NCBI RefSeq assembly: GCF_900115565.1
Contig: NZ_FOWW01000001.1
Location: 253,731 to 317,730, forward strand
Direction of reading: 5' to 3'
Length of the DNA: 64,000 nucleotides
Source: Amycolatopsis arida
Lineage (GTDB): Bacteria > Actinomycetota > Actinomycetes > Mycobacteriales > Pseudonocardiaceae
The translations under genes and the position numbers were made by a program. Below, piece after piece: positions 8,667 through 17,134 of the stretch (position 1 is the stretch's first letter; every line of letters begins with the position of its first letter). The notes under the pieces are model-generated. The model saw only the letters and a list, made by a program, of their open reading frames with translations. It was not told the origin of the DNA and did not search any database.

Positions 8667-9116
8667 ATGGTGATCCACCGCCACCTCGTCGACGTGCACG
8701 TGCTCCTCGTGGACGACGCCGACCGCGTGCTGCTCTCCCGCCGGCGGGACACGCACCCCGAGTTCGACGGGAAGTGGCACCTGCCGTCGGGCAAGCTCGA
8801 CGCCGGAGAGTCCGTGCTGCACGCCGCCGTCCGTGAGGTGCGGGAGGAGGTCGGCGTGCTCGTCGAGCCGGCCGACCTCGGCCACGTCCACACGACCCAC
8901 GTGGTGGGCCCCGGCCTCGAGCCACGCCTCGGCCTGTTCTTCGCCACCCACCGCTGGCGCGGCCACCCCGCCAACCGCGAGCCCGACAAGTGCTCCGAAC
9001 TGCGCTGGTTCCCGCTGGACGACCTCCCGGAGCGGATCATCGCCTACCCCGCCACCGGGATCGCCGGCTACCGCACCGGCACGACGTTCAGCACCCACGG
9101 CTGGCCGGCCCCCTGA
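8667..9116 (+). CDS. NUDIX hydrolase
   Basis: A 149-residue NUDIX pyrophosphohydrolase. The complete NUDIX box GX5EX7REUXEEXGU is seen around residues 42 to 64 (GKLDAGESVLHAAVREVREE followed by VGV), so metal and diphosphate binding should be intact. These enzymes hydrolyse a nucleoside diphosphate linked to another moiety; the exact substrate cannot be inferred. The ATG start at 8667 has GAGGATCGG just upstream. It is convergent with the next gene, and the intergenic hairpin at 9169-9216 probably ends its transcript. Confidence 0.9.
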   Translation: MVIHRHLVDVHVLLVDDADRVLLSRRRDTHPEFDGKWHLPSGKLDAGESVLHAAVREVREEVGVLVEPADLGHVHTTHVVGPGLEPRLGLFFATHRWRGHPANREPDKCSELRWFPLDDLPERIIAYPATGIAGYRTGTTFSTHGWPAP

Positions 9117-9168
9117 CCACGAGCACCTCTGTTGTGGACCTGCCTCGTTCCAGCGCGTGCCGAGTGCC

Positions 9169-9216
9169 ATGAAGGCCACCTTCATGGCGTTGAGCGCGAT
9201 GAAGGTGGCCTTCATG
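9169..9216. terminator. Bidirectional hairpin terminator
   Basis: ATGAAGGCCACCTTCAT (9169-9185) is followed after 14 bases by its exact reverse complement ATGAAGGTGGCCTTCAT (9199-9215). Each 17-mer is also internally self-complementary (ATGAAG/CTTCAT). No U-tract follows. The site lies between convergent genes, so it fits a factor-independent or Rho-assisted terminator working in both directions. Confidence 0.6.
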
Positions 9217-9235
9217 GCGTCCGGGCGGGAGCCGG

Positions 9236-10105
9236 TCAGAAGCGCAGGTCGCGGAGGTACTCGTAGCCGACCTTGGCGGTGTGCAGCGGGTCGGTGGGCT
9301 GGTCGTGCTCGACGATGAAGTGCTTCACGCCGGTGTTGCGGGTCATCCGGAAGACGCGGGCGAAGTCGATCGTCCCGGTGCCGAGGTCGGCGAAGCTCCC
9401 GTCGGCCGCCCGGTCCTTGACGTGGAACTGCCGCACCCGGCCGAACTGGGCGTAGAACTGCTCCACCGGGTCCACCCCGGCCTCCACCAGCCAGTACAGG
9501 TCGTACTGGAAGTGGATGTTGCGCCGGCTGGTGTTCCGAGCGATCACGTCAAACGGCCGCACCCCGTCGATCGGCCAGAACTCGTGCGCGTGGTTGTGGT
9601 AGCCGTAGGAGATGCCAGCCTTCCGGAACGCCTCGCCGGCCTTGTCCAGCCGGCGGGCGAAGTCCGTCCACGCCTCGATCGAGCCGAGGTTGGCCCACGC
9701 GCAGTCGGCCCAGCGGTACCCGAGGGTCCGCGCGTCGGCGACGAGCTGGTCGATGTCCTCGAGCCCGATGTGCGCGGACACCGCGCGCAGGTGGTACCGG
9801 TCCAACATCGCGCGGAACTCCGCTGCCGAGCGCCCGTAGGTCCCGGCCAGCTCCACGTTGCGGTAACCGATGTCGGCCAACGCCTCCAGGGTGCCCGGCA
9901 GGTCGGCCTGCAGCGCCGACCGGAGGGTGTAGAGCTGGATCGCGATCCGCTCGGGCGGCACCCGCCGCCCGCCAGGGCAGTCGTCCTCGGCGCCGTACGC
10001 GCTGCCGCCCGCCGAGAGCACGGTGCCGACCACACCGGCCGCCACGGCGGCACCCGCGGTGCCGCGCAGCATCGCCCGCCGGGACAGTTCCCTCTCCTCG
10101 CTCAC
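9236..10105 (-). CDS. Tat-exported sugar phosphate isomerase/epimerase-like TIM barrel
   Basis: A 289-residue xylose-isomerase-like TIM barrel with a twin-arginine signal (LSRRAMLRG then a hydrophobic stretch ending near GSAYGA). Barrel and metal-site motifs: IAIQLYTLRSAL, YHNHAHEF, QYDLYW, FHVKDR, FIVEHDQP. Members act on keto- or deoxy-sugars outside the cytoplasm, and recent work on 3-keto-glycosides links such barrels to bond cleavage by elimination. The GTG at 10105 has GAGGAGGGG upstream and overlaps the TGA of a mini-cistron. It is the last gene of the ebo-like operon, and the hairpin at 9169-9216 follows it. Confidence 0.85.
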   Translation of the reverse strand: MSEERELSRRAMLRGTAGAAVAAGVVGTVLSAGGSAYGAEDDCPGGRRVPPERIAIQLYTLRSALQADLPGTLEALADIGYRNVELAGTYGRSAAEFRAMLDRYHLRAVSAHIGLEDIDQLVADARTLGYRWADCAWANLGSIEAWTDFARRLDKAGEAFRKAGISYGYHNHAHEFWPIDGVRPFDVIARNTSRRNIHFQYDLYWLVEAGVDPVEQFYAQFGRVRQFHVKDRAADGSFADLGTGTIDFARVFRMTRNTGVKHFIVEHDQPTDPLHTAKVGYEYLRDLRF

Positions 10106-10185
10106 AACCCCTCCTCGCTGACGCTCGTCGGCGCCGTTCGCCAAGGCTGCTGTGTTGAAAGGTTCACTCCGCAAGCTCCGCTCAC
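10102..10185 (-). CDS. Mini-cistron 3 in 80-bp repeat
   Basis: A 27-codon reading frame filling repeat copy 1 and starting [13 protein letters not shown]. Its stop TGA overlaps the GTG start of the Tat-signal TIM barrel at 10105. Copy 1 changes one codon relative to the other two copies. It starts within the GTGA at the end of mini-cistron 2 and has a good Shine-Dalgarno sequence. Whether a stable peptide is made is unknown; the role may be only to pass ribosomes on. Confidence 0.35.
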   Translation of the reverse strand: MSGACGVNLSTQQPWRTAPTSVSEEGL

Positions 10186-10265
10186 AACCCCTCCTCGCTG
10201 ACGCTCGTCGGCCCCGTTCGCCAAGGCTGCTGTGTTGAAAGGTTCACTCCGCAAGCTCCGCTCAC
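10182..10265 (-). CDS. Mini-cistron 2 in 80-bp repeat
   Basis: A 27-codon reading frame filling repeat copy 2, with the same sequence as copy 3, starting [13 protein letters not shown]. It begins in the GTGA overlap with mini-cistron 1 and ends in the GTGA overlap with mini-cistron 3. The 80-bp period is not a multiple of three, so each repeat moves to a new frame, but each carries its own start and stop. Confidence 0.35.
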   Translation of the reverse strand: MSGACGVNLSTQQPWRTGPTSVSEEGL

Positions 10266-10345
10266 AACCCCTCCTCGCTGACGCTCGTCGGCCCCGTTCG
10301 CCAAGGCTGCTGTGTTGAAAGGTTCACTCCGCAAGCTCCGCTCAC
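10262..10345 (-). CDS. Mini-cistron 1 in 80-bp repeat
   Basis: A 27-codon reading frame that starts at the GTG overlapping the TGA stop of the IolE-like gene (GTGA at 10345-10342). It has no strong upstream ribosome binding site apart from the end of that gene (AAGGAGCCGGAG), so it depends on coupling. The product starts [13 protein letters not shown] and ends VSEEGL. Confidence 0.35.
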   Translation of the reverse strand: MSGACGVNLSTQQPWRTGPTSVSEEGL

Positions 10346-11364
10346 AACTCCGGCTCCTTCCTGGATTGGTTACGGAACGCGGCGTCGAACGCCGCCGCGG
10401 GCCTGTCGAACAGCAACCCGCGGAGGAACCGCACGGCCTCCGCGGCACCCCGCAACCGGTCCATCCCGGCGTCCTCCCACTCCACCGAGATCGGTCCGGC
10501 GTAACCGATCACGTTGAGCGCCCGGAAAGCGCTCTCCCAGTCCACGTCGCCGTGCCCGGTGGAGACGAAGTCCCAGCCCCGTCGCGGGTCCCCCCAGGGA
10601 AGGTGCGAGCCCAACCGCCCGTTGCGCCCGTCGAACCGCTTCTTGGTGTCCTTGCAGTCCACGTGGTAGATCCGGTCGGCGAAGTCCAGGATGAACCCGA
10701 CCGGGTCGAGGTCCTGCCACACGAAGTGCGAGGGATCCCAGTTCAGCCCGAACGCCGGCCGGTGGTCCACGGCCTTCAGCGCGCGCCGGGTGGACCAGTA
10801 GTCGTAGGCGATCTCCGAGGGATGCACCTCGTGGGCGAAGCGCACCCCCTCGGCGTCGAACACGTCCAGGATGGGGTTCCACCGCCGGGCGAAGTCGGCG
10901 TAGCCGTCGTCGATCACGTCCTGCCCGACCGGCGGGAACATCGCCACGTACTTCCAGATCTTCGAGCCGGTGAAGCCGATCACCGTGTCCACCCCGAGCT
11001 TCGCCGCCGCCCGCGCGGTGTCGGCCAGCTCGGCGGCGGCCCGCTGCCGCACGCCCTCCGGCTCGCCGTCGCCCCAGATCCGCGCCGGGAGGATGTCGCG
11101 GTGCCGGTCGTCGATCGGGTCGTCGCACACCGCCTGGCCCACCAGGTGGTTGGAGATCGCCCACACCTTCAGCCCGTGGGAGTCGAGGAGCTTGCGCCGG
11201 TCGGCCACGTAGTCGTCCTCGGCCAGCGCCCGGTCGACCTCGAAGTGGTCGCCGGAGCAGGCGATCTCCAGCCCGTCGTAGCCCCACTCCGCGGCGAGCT
11301 CGCACACCTCCTCGAACGGCAGGTCGGCCCACTGGCCGGTGAACAACGTGATCGGTCGGCTCAT
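10342..11364 (-). CDS. Sugar phosphate isomerase/epimerase (IolE-like TIM barrel)
   Basis: A 340-residue cytoplasmic TIM-barrel enzyme of the xylose-isomerase-like AP_endonuc_2 family. Metal ligands sit in the usual order: [12 protein letters not shown] (Glu), NWDPSHFVW (Asp/His), [10 protein letters not shown], and SVEWEDAGM (Glu). The family includes inosose dehydratase, epimerases and 3-keto-glycoside lyases. The ATG overlaps the TGA of the EboF-like gene (ATGA). The C-terminal tail ([11 protein letters not shown]) runs into the 80-bp repeat array. Because an inositol-phosphate synthase lies in the same operon, an inositol or keto-sugar substrate is plausible but not shown. Confidence 0.88.
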   Translation of the reverse strand: MSRPITLFTGQWADLPFEEVCELAAEWGYDGLEIACSGDHFEVDRALAEDDYVADRRKLLDSHGLKVWAISNHLVGQAVCDDPIDDRHRDILPARIWGDGEPEGVRQRAAAELADTARAAAKLGVDTVIGFTGSKIWKYVAMFPPVGQDVIDDGYADFARRWNPILDVFDAEGVRFAHEVHPSEIAYDYWSTRRALKAVDHRPAFGLNWDPSHFVWQDLDPVGFILDFADRIYHVDCKDTKKRFDGRNGRLGSHLPWGDPRRGWDFVSTGHGDVDWESAFRALNVIGYAGPISVEWEDAGMDRLRGAAEAVRFLRGLLFDRPAAAFDAAFRNQSRKEPEL

Positions 11365-12779
11365 GGGTGAGCTCCCTTCGGAGTCGGGATCGCCTGCAGG
11401 CGCAGCAACAGGTCACGGACGTCGGTCGCGGCGAGCCGCCCGGTCCTGTCCACTGTGTCCTCCAGGCTGGACGGCACGGCCGGGTCGGAGCACAGCAGCA
11501 CGGGGCCCTCGGCGGCGGTGTCGGGTAGCCGGCCGTGCGTGCCACGCACCCAGCGCGGATCGGTGGGAACCACGTTCATCGCGTAGCGCAACCCCACCTT
11601 CTTCCGCACCAGGTTGAGCCCGGCCTTCGCCTTGACCAGCGGGTCGGCCGGGTCGAAGAACAGCTCGGCGGGGTCGTAGCCGGGCTTGCGGTGGATCTCG
11701 ACGCCGCGGGCGAAGTCGGGCGCGCGGTCGTCGTCGAGCCAGTAGTAGTAGGTGAACCACGCGTCCGGCTCGGCCACCGCGACCAGCTCGCCGGACCGCT
11801 CGTGGTCCAGCCGGTACCTGGCCTGCGCCGGCCGGTCCAGCACCTCATCCACACCGGACAGTCCGGCGACGAGGTCGCGTACCTTCGGCAGGTCGGCGTC
11901 GTCGGCGACGTAGACGTGCGCGACCTGGTGGTCGGCCACCGCGAACGCCCGCGACGCCCACGGGTCCAGGTACTCCATGCCGTCCTGGGTGTAGACCTCG
12001 AGCAGCCCCTCCCGCCGCAGCGCCCGGTTGACGTCCACCGGGCGGCGGGCCGGGGTGATGCCGTACTCCGACAGCGCCACCACGGTCGCGCCGGCCGCCT
12101 CGGCGTCGGCCAGCAGCGGCGCCACCGCGGCGTCCACCGCGCGCGCCGCGGCCACCGCCTCGGGTGCGTCCGGGCCGAACCGCTGCAGGTCGTAGTCCAG
12201 GTGCGGCAGGTACACCAGCAGCAGGTCCGGCCGCTCGGCGGCGAGCACCCTGCGGGCCGCGGCGACGATCCACCGGCTGGACTCGATCGACGCCGTCGGG
12301 CCCCAGTAGTGGAACAGCGGGAACGGCCCCAGCTCCGCGGTCAGCTCGTCGTGCAGCCGGGGCGGGCGGGTGTAGCAGTCCGGCGACTTGCGGCCGTCGG
12401 CGTGGTAGATCGGCCGCGGGGTGACCGTGAGGTCGGTGGACGTGCCCATCGCGTACCACCAGCAGATGTTGGCCGCGGTGTAACCGGGGTGGGCGGCCCG
12501 CGCGGTCTCCCACACCTTCTCCCCGCCGACCAGCCGGTTGTGCTGCCGCCACAGGAAGACCTCGCCGAGATCGCGGAAGTACCAGCCGTTGCCGACGATG
12601 CCGTGCTCGGCCGGGGTCAGCCCGGTGAGGAACGTGGACTGCGCGCTGCAGGTCACCGCGGGCAGCACGGTGCCCAGCTCGGCCCGCCAGCCGCGCTCGC
12701 CGATGCGGCGCAGGTTCGGCGCGTGCGCCAGCAGCGCCGGGGTCAGCCCGACGACGTCGAGCACCACGAGTGGGGTCAC
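11361..12779 (-). CDS. EboF-like nucleotide pyrophosphatase/phosphodiesterase
   Basis: A 472-residue alkaline-phosphatase-superfamily enzyme of the type I phosphodiesterase/nucleotide pyrophosphatase group. Metal-site residues appear as VLDVVGL (Asp8), the nucleophile region [13 protein letters not shown] (near residue 43), [18 protein letters not shown] and ADHQVAH. Substrates may be a nucleotide-linked or phosphorylated small molecule. The GTG start at 12779 overlaps the TGA of the eboE gene, and its own TGA overlaps the next ATG. In cyanobacterial ebo loci a member of this family is EboF; the symbol is left empty because the assignment is by context and motifs only. Confidence 0.82.
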   Translation of the reverse strand: MTPLVVLDVVGLTPALLAHAPNLRRIGERGWRAELGTVLPAVTCSAQSTFLTGLTPAEHGIVGNGWYFRDLGEVFLWRQHNRLVGGEKVWETARAAHPGYTAANICWWYAMGTSTDLTVTPRPIYHADGRKSPDCYTRPPRLHDELTAELGPFPLFHYWGPTASIESSRWIVAAARRVLAAERPDLLLVYLPHLDYDLQRFGPDAPEAVAAARAVDAAVAPLLADAEAAGATVVALSEYGITPARRPVDVNRALRREGLLEVYTQDGMEYLDPWASRAFAVADHQVAHVYVADDADLPKVRDLVAGLSGVDEVLDRPAQARYRLDHERSGELVAVAEPDAWFTYYYWLDDDRAPDFARGVEIHRKPGYDPAELFFDPADPLVKAKAGLNLVRKKVGLRYAMNVVPTDPRWVRGTHGRLPDTAAEGPVLLCSDPAVPSSLEDTVDRTGRLAATDVRDLLLRLQAIPTPKGAHP

Positions 12780-13885
12780 GCGCACACCTCCCGACCGGGC
12801 AACCGGGCCCGCATCCAGCGCAGCTCGTCGGCGATGCCGGTCACCAGGTCCTGCCGGTGCGCCGGCGGCAGCACGCTCCACGTGTAGGTCTCCACCTCGA
12901 CGTGCGGGAACCGGTCCGGCTCGTGCTCCCGCACCGCGGCGAGTGCGGTGGTGAGCACGTCCGTGGTCGCGGCCAGCGGCGGCGCCGGCCGGGCGTGCAG
13001 CGGCACATGGAAGTGCACCCGCCACGGCCCGCGGCCGGGCAGCCGGTCCAGCGCGTCCGGCAGGTCGTCGGCGGCGAGTACCGACCCGTCCTCGGCCCGC
13101 TCGCGCACCTGGTGCAGGTACCGCGGCTCGGCGAAGCTGGCGAGCGCCTCCCGCGCGGCGGCGGTGCCCGGCGCCGCGACGTGCAGCGCCGCCGACGCCT
13201 GGACCTTCACCACCCGCAGCCCGGCGCGGTAGATCCCGGCCACCGCCTCCGCCGGCTCGGCGAATGACACCGCCAGGTGGCAGGTGTCCAGGCACAGTCC
13301 GACGTGCTCGGGGTCGACCCGCGGGGCCAGCCAGCGCACCGCGTCGGCCACCGTGTCCAGCACGCAGCCGGGCTCGGGCTCCACGGCGAGCCGGATCGGC
13401 CGATCGTGGCGGGCCAGTGCCGCGCCGACCTCGGCGAGCGCGGCGGTCGCCCGGTCGTCCGCCGCGCGGTCCCACGGCTCCCGCCAGCCCAGCGGCAGGG
13501 TGGAGATGCTGCCCGTGTCCGCGTCGCCGGGCAGCAGGTCGGCGAGCACCGTCGCGCAGTCCAGGGTGTACTTCAGCCGGGCCAGCTCGGTCCACCTCGG
13601 ACGGTAGACGGCGTGCTTGACCACCTCGGCGTGGAATCCGCCGTAGGGGAAGGCGTTGAGCGTGTGCACGGCCAGCCCGCGGGCGCGCAGCTCGGCGGTG
13701 AGCCGGCGGCGGGCGGCGGGGTCGGCGGCCAGTCCGGCGGCGACGTCGGCGGCCAGCCACAGCCCGACCCCGAGCCGGTCGGCGTGCAGCTCCTCCCGCA
13801 CCGGCACCGCGTAGGCGTCGAGCTGAGCCACGATGCCGGCCAGGTCCTCCGCCGGGTGCACGTTGGTGCAGTACGACAGCATCAC
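12776..13885 (-). CDS. eboE: Metabolite traffic protein EboE (TIM barrel)
   Basis: A 369-residue xylose-isomerase-like barrel. The N terminus MLSYCTNVHPAEDLAGIV matches the EboE hallmark (SYCTNxHPGE), followed by LNAFPYGGFH, VEPEPGCVLD (Glu), LCLDTCHLAV (Asp/His) and HFHVPLHA. In cyanobacteria and Pseudomonas the ebo genes are needed to export or mature a secondary metabolite precursor such as scytonemin monomer or ubiquinone-like lipids. The reaction is unknown. The GTG at 13885 overlaps the TatD stop (GTGA), and an ATG follows at once. The C terminus also overlaps the next gene. Confidence 0.85.
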   Translation of the reverse strand: MMLSYCTNVHPAEDLAGIVAQLDAYAVPVREELHADRLGVGLWLAADVAAGLAADPAARRRLTAELRARGLAVHTLNAFPYGGFHAEVVKHAVYRPRWTELARLKYTLDCATVLADLLPGDADTGSISTLPLGWREPWDRAADDRATAALAEVGAALARHDRPIRLAVEPEPGCVLDTVADAVRWLAPRVDPEHVGLCLDTCHLAVSFAEPAEAVAGIYRAGLRVVKVQASAALHVAAPGTAAAREALASFAEPRYLHQVRERAEDGSVLAADDLPDALDRLPGRGPWRVHFHVPLHARPAPPLAATTDVLTTALAAVREHEPDRFPHVEVETYTWSVLPPAHRQDLVTGIADELRWMRARLPGREVCA

Positions 13886-14760
13886 GCGGCCCCCGTGTCC
13901 GGGCGGGCGCCCCTGAGCACCGAGTTACCGGCGAAGGTCTCCGCGGTGGGCTCGGTGCCCGCCGGCGCGTCGAGCATCAGCTTGCCGCTCTGCCCGTAGA
14001 ACGCCACCGGGTTGACCCACAACACCGTGTCCACATCGGACTCGGTGAACCCGCCCTCGAGCATCGCCCGCCCCGTCTCGTACGTCTTCAGCGGGTCCGA
14101 GCGGCCCCAGTCGGCGGCCGAGTTCACCAGCATCCGGTCGGTGCCGTACTCCTTCAGGATCGCCACCATCCGCCGCTCGTCCATCTTGGTGTCCGGGTAG
14201 ATCGAGAAGCCCATCCAGCACCCGGTGTCGACCACCAGCCCCACGGTGAGCTCGTTGAGGTGGTCCACCACCACCAGCTCCGGCGCGATCCCCGACTCGC
14301 GCACCACGTCCAGGGTGCGCTTGGTGCCGGCGAGCTTGTCCCGGTGCGGTGTGTGCACCAGCACCGGCAGCTCGTGCTCCAGCGCCAGCTCCAGCTGCCG
14401 GGCGAACGCCGCCTCCTCGGCCTCGGTCATCGAGTCGTAGCCGACCTCGCCCACCGCGACCACGCCGTCCTTGGCGAGGTAGCGCGGCAGCACGTCGAGC
14501 ACCGGCACGCAGCGCGGGTCGTTGGCCTCCTTGGGGTTCAGCGCGATCGTGCAGTGGTGCCGGATGCCGAACTGCGCCGCCCGGAACCGCTCCCAGCCGA
14601 CGAGCCCGTCGAAGTAGTCGGTGAACGACCCGACGTTCGTCCGCGGCTGGCCGAGCCAGAACGCCGGCTCCACCAGCGCGCGCACCCCGGCGGCGTACAT
14701 CGCCTCGTAGTCGTCGGTGGTCCGCGACGTCATGTGGACATGCGGATCGAAGATCCTCAC
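13882..14760 (-). CDS. TatD-family metal-dependent hydrolase (EboB-like)
   Basis: A 292-residue amidohydrolase-fold protein. Metal residues: FDPHVHM (HxH at about 7 and 9), GEVGYD (Glu), LVHTPHR, VVDHLNE and NSAADWG (Asp). TatD enzymes are DNases or small-molecule hydrolases; in ebo clusters a TatD protein is the second member, EboB. It begins at a GTG that overlaps the TGA of the EboA fusion gene, with GGAGGC six bases upstream. The conserved block YMGFSIYPDTKM is not seen in ordinary TatD DNases and suggests a distinct subgroup. Confidence 0.82.
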   Translation of the reverse strand: MRIFDPHVHMTSRTTDDYEAMYAAGVRALVEPAFWLGQPRTNVGSFTDYFDGLVGWERFRAAQFGIRHHCTIALNPKEANDPRCVPVLDVLPRYLAKDGVVAVGEVGYDSMTEAEEAAFARQLELALEHELPVLVHTPHRDKLAGTKRTLDVVRESGIAPELVVVDHLNELTVGLVVDTGCWMGFSIYPDTKMDERRMVAILKEYGTDRMLVNSAADWGRSDPLKTYETGRAMLEGGFTESDVDTVLWVNPVAFYGQSGKLMLDAPAGTEPTAETFAGNSVLRGARPDTGAA

Positions 14761-16238
14761 CTGCCTGCCTCCTGCAGAATCGCCAGCGCGTCGGCCGGGA
14801 CGTCCCGCCCCGCCGCCCTGCGCTCGGCCGCGTAGTCGGACACCATCCGGACCAGCTCGCCGTCGGTGCGCTCGCGCAGCCCGCTCACCGCGGCCAGCGG
14901 CACCCCGACGAACAGGCACTTGAGCACGCCGTGCCGCCACGTGTGCGCGTCCAGCTCGCGCGCGGCGAACGGACCGAGCGCGGCGGCCACCAGCCGGATG
15001 TCGTTGGTGCGCAGGGCGTCGGCGACGATCTCCCGCCCGGTGCCGGCCACCGCCTCGGGCAGCAGGTGCAGCGCGCGCAGCACGCCGCGGCGCTCGGCGG
15101 CGTCGCCGTAGCGGTACAGCTCGAGCACCTCGGTGGCCAGCCGGTCCGCCGGCAGCGCGTCGGCGAGCACGGTGAGCAGCCGCGCCCGAGCCAGGTCGTC
15201 GACCGTGCCGTGGACCAGCCCGTCCCGGTCGCTCTCCGGCCGCAGCGCGCCCCTGCCGACCTTCCGCGCGACCGCGGGGAACAGCGTGCGCGCGGCGGCC
15301 GGCTCGGCCCGGACCCTGCGCTCGGCCTCGACCAGCCACGGGTGGTCCACGCCGACCGGGGCCAGCGCGGCGGTGAGCGCGGCCAGGCTCCGCCGCGCGA
15401 CCTCCGGGGCGGCGTGGCTGTGCCGGGGCAGCTCGACGGCGGCCACCCCGGCATAGCCGACCTCGACCAGCGCCGCCAACGTCCCGGGCAGATCGAGCTC
15501 GCCCTCGCCGAACTCGAGGTGCTCGTGGACGCCGGGCAGCATGTCGTCGAGCTGCACGTTGACCAGCAGCGGGCCGGCCCTGCGGACGCACTCCGCGGCG
15601 CTGACCGGCTCCACCGCCACGCAGTGCCCCACGTCGAGGGTGATCCGCAGCGGCTCGGGCCTGCCCAGCTCGTGGCGCAACCGCAGCGCCTGGTCCAGCC
15701 GGGTCACCAGGTGGCCGGGCTCGGGCTCGAGGCCGAGCGGAACGTCCCGCCGGTCGGCATCCTCCAGCACCGGGCCCAGCGCCGTGCGCAGCCGGCGCCA
15801 CGCCTCGTCCTCGTCCACGTCGGACGGTGCGACACCGGACCAGAAGGAGACGCAGTCGGCGCCGAGGTCGGCGGCGATCCGCAGCGCGCGGCGCAGGAAC
15901 TCGACCCTGGCCTCCGGCTCGGCGGAGACCAGGGTGGGCTGGTGCTTGCGCCACGGGTCGAGCAGGTAGCGCGCCCCGGTCTCCACCACGACCCGCAGGC
16001 CCAGCTCGGCCAGCCGGTCGCCGACCCGTCGCACCCGCCGGGGCAGGTCGGGGGCGAACGGGTCGAGGTGGTGGTGGTCGAGGGTCAGCGCCACGGCGGT
16101 GTAGCCGAGCTCGGCGATCACCGCGAGCGCGTCGTCGAGCCGGTGGTTGGCGAAGCCGTTCGTGCCGTACCCCAGCGAGAACGGCACACCGGCACCGGGC
16201 AGCGCCATGTGGGGCTCAGTCATGGGGGGCTCGGTCAT
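14757..16238 (-). CDS. TIM-barrel enzyme fused to EboA domain
   Basis: A 493-residue fusion. Residues about 10 to 270 form a sugar isomerase/epimerase barrel (FSLGYGTNGFANHRLDDAL, then LALTLDHHHLDP, EPEPGHLVTRL, ITLDVGHC and VELPRHSH). The C-terminal 210 residues are an alpha-helical EboA domain (HPWLVEAERRVRAEPAAA, then VLKCLFVGVPL). In cyanobacterial ebo clusters EboA is a separate protein, so the fusion joins two functions and hints they act on one metabolite. Start choice is ambiguous: three in-frame ATGs (16238, 16223, 16208) lie in a 15-bp tandem repeat. The first overlaps the prenyltransferase stop (ATGA). Confidence 0.82.
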   Translation of the reverse strand: MTEPPMTEPHMALPGAGVPFSLGYGTNGFANHRLDDALAVIAELGYTAVALTLDHHHLDPFAPDLPRRVRRVGDRLAELGLRVVVETGARYLLDPWRKHQPTLVSAEPEARVEFLRRALRIAADLGADCVSFWSGVAPSDVDEDEAWRRLRTALGPVLEDADRRDVPLGLEPEPGHLVTRLDQALRLRHELGRPEPLRITLDVGHCVAVEPVSAAECVRRAGPLLVNVQLDDMLPGVHEHLEFGEGELDLPGTLAALVEVGYAGVAAVELPRHSHAAPEVARRSLAALTAALAPVGVDHPWLVEAERRVRAEPAAARTLFPAVARKVGRGALRPESDRDGLVHGTVDDLARARLLTVLADALPADRLATEVLELYRYGDAAERRGVLRALHLLPEAVAGTGREIVADALRTNDIRLVAAALGPFAARELDAHTWRHGVLKCLFVGVPLAAVSGLRERTDGELVRMVSDYAAERRAAGRDVPADALAILQEAGR

Positions 16239-16250
16239 GTGGGGCTCACC
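16206..16250. repeat. Three 15-bp tandem repeats at the start of the TIM-EboA gene
   Basis: Units at 16206-16220, 16221-16235 and 16236-16250, each beginning CATG and containing GGGGCTC. On the minus strand every unit supplies an in-frame ATG preceded by GAGCCCC, so the initiation region has been triplicated and three starts are possible. Confidence 0.85.
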
Positions 16251-17134
16251 CGCCTCGCGAGTCGTCGGGCCAGGGGCAGCGCGCCGGCCAGCACGGCCGC
16301 GGCGGGCAGCGCGCCGTGCCGGGCGACCAGGCTGGCCTGCAGCGGGACCATGCCGTGGATCCCCGCGGCGGTCGCCGCGCGGACCCGGCCCGCCGCGGGA
16401 CGTTCCGCGGCGGCCAGCTGGGCGGCGCCGACCGTGCCGGCGTACCCGGCGCCGAGGGCGAGCGCGGCCAGCCGGTGCGGGCGCGACCGGGTGGGCCCGG
16501 CCACGGCCACCCCGGCGGACACCGCCGTGCCGGCCAGCGCGGCGGTCGCGGCGGCGCGGGAGCCGCCGCGCACCTCCCCGCCGGACAGCGCGGTGACCCC
16601 GAGGGTGTGCGTGCCGAGCGCCGCCGCGGCGGGCAGCGCGCCGCGCACGCGACCACCGGCGGCGCCGAGCAGCACGTCGAGGGCTCGGCAGGCGGCCATG
16701 CCGGCCGGGCCGGCCGGAGTGCCCTTGAGCACCAGGTCGTAGGCCCACACCGCGGCGGCGAGCGGCGCGGCGATCCGCCCGGCGCGCCGGCCCCCACCGA
16801 GCCGGGCCAGGCCGAGGCCGGCGGCGGTCAGCGCTCCCCCGGTGGCGAGCGCCGCGCCCGCGCTCACCCGCCCCGAGGGGATTGGCCGCTCCGGCCGCTC
16901 CACGGCGTCCAACCGCCGGTCGGACCAGTCGTTGAGGGCCATCCCCGCCCAGTACAGCGACACCGACGCCAGCGGCAGCAGCAGCCGGCGGCCGCGCACC
17001 GGCACCCCGGCGGCCGCGGCGCCGGCCACCGTGTCGCCGAGCACGGTGAGCGCGGCGGGCGCCCGCACCAGCTCGGCCAGCGCGCGCAGCCGGGCCCGCC
17101 GGGTCCTCCGGGTCCGCGGGCTCCGCGAGGTCAC
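16235..17134 (-). CDS. UbiA-type prenyltransferase (EboC / SCO3242-like)
   Basis: A 299-residue integral membrane prenyltransferase. The first aspartate-rich motif is intact as NDWSDRRLD near residue 62, with the adjacent ERPIPSG, and a second, more diverged region is AYDLVLKG. The protein is rich in Ala and has several membrane helices. It would transfer a prenyl or phytyl chain onto an acceptor in the membrane. In ebo clusters the UbiA-type protein is EboC. The GTG start at 17134 overlaps the TGA of the inositol-phosphate synthase gene and the stop overlaps the next ATG. Confidence 0.82.
   Translation of the reverse strand: MTSRSPRTRRTRRARLRALAELVRAPAALTVLGDTVAGAAAAGVPVRGRRLLLPLASVSLYWAGMALNDWSDRRLDAVERPERPIPSGRVSAGAALATGGALTAAGLGLARLGGGRRAGRIAAPLAAAVWAYDLVLKGTPAGPAGMAACRALDVLLGAAGGRVRGALPAAAALGTHTLGVTALSGGEVRGGSRAAATAALAGTAVSAGVAVAGPTRSRPHRLAALALGAGYAGTVGAAQLAAAERPAAGRVRAATAAGIHGMVPLQASLVARHGALPAAAVLAGALPLARRLARRVSPT

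Larger units (their letters stand above)
10101..10340. repeat. Three tandem 80-bp repeats that carry stop-start junctions
   Basis: Three head-to-tail copies at 10101-10180, 10181-10260 and 10261-10340, with a partial fourth start (CTCACAAC at 10341). Copies 2 and 3 are identical; copy 1 differs at one base (GGCGCC for GGCCCC). On the minus strand each unit ends with GAGGAGGGG and GTTGTGAGCG, so each copy carries a ribosome binding site, a GTG start and an overlapping TGA stop. Confidence 0.95.

Noticed and set aside
10101-10345. CRISPR array
   Set aside because: Units are directly contiguous with no unique spacers, the period is 80 bp, and no cas genes are nearby.
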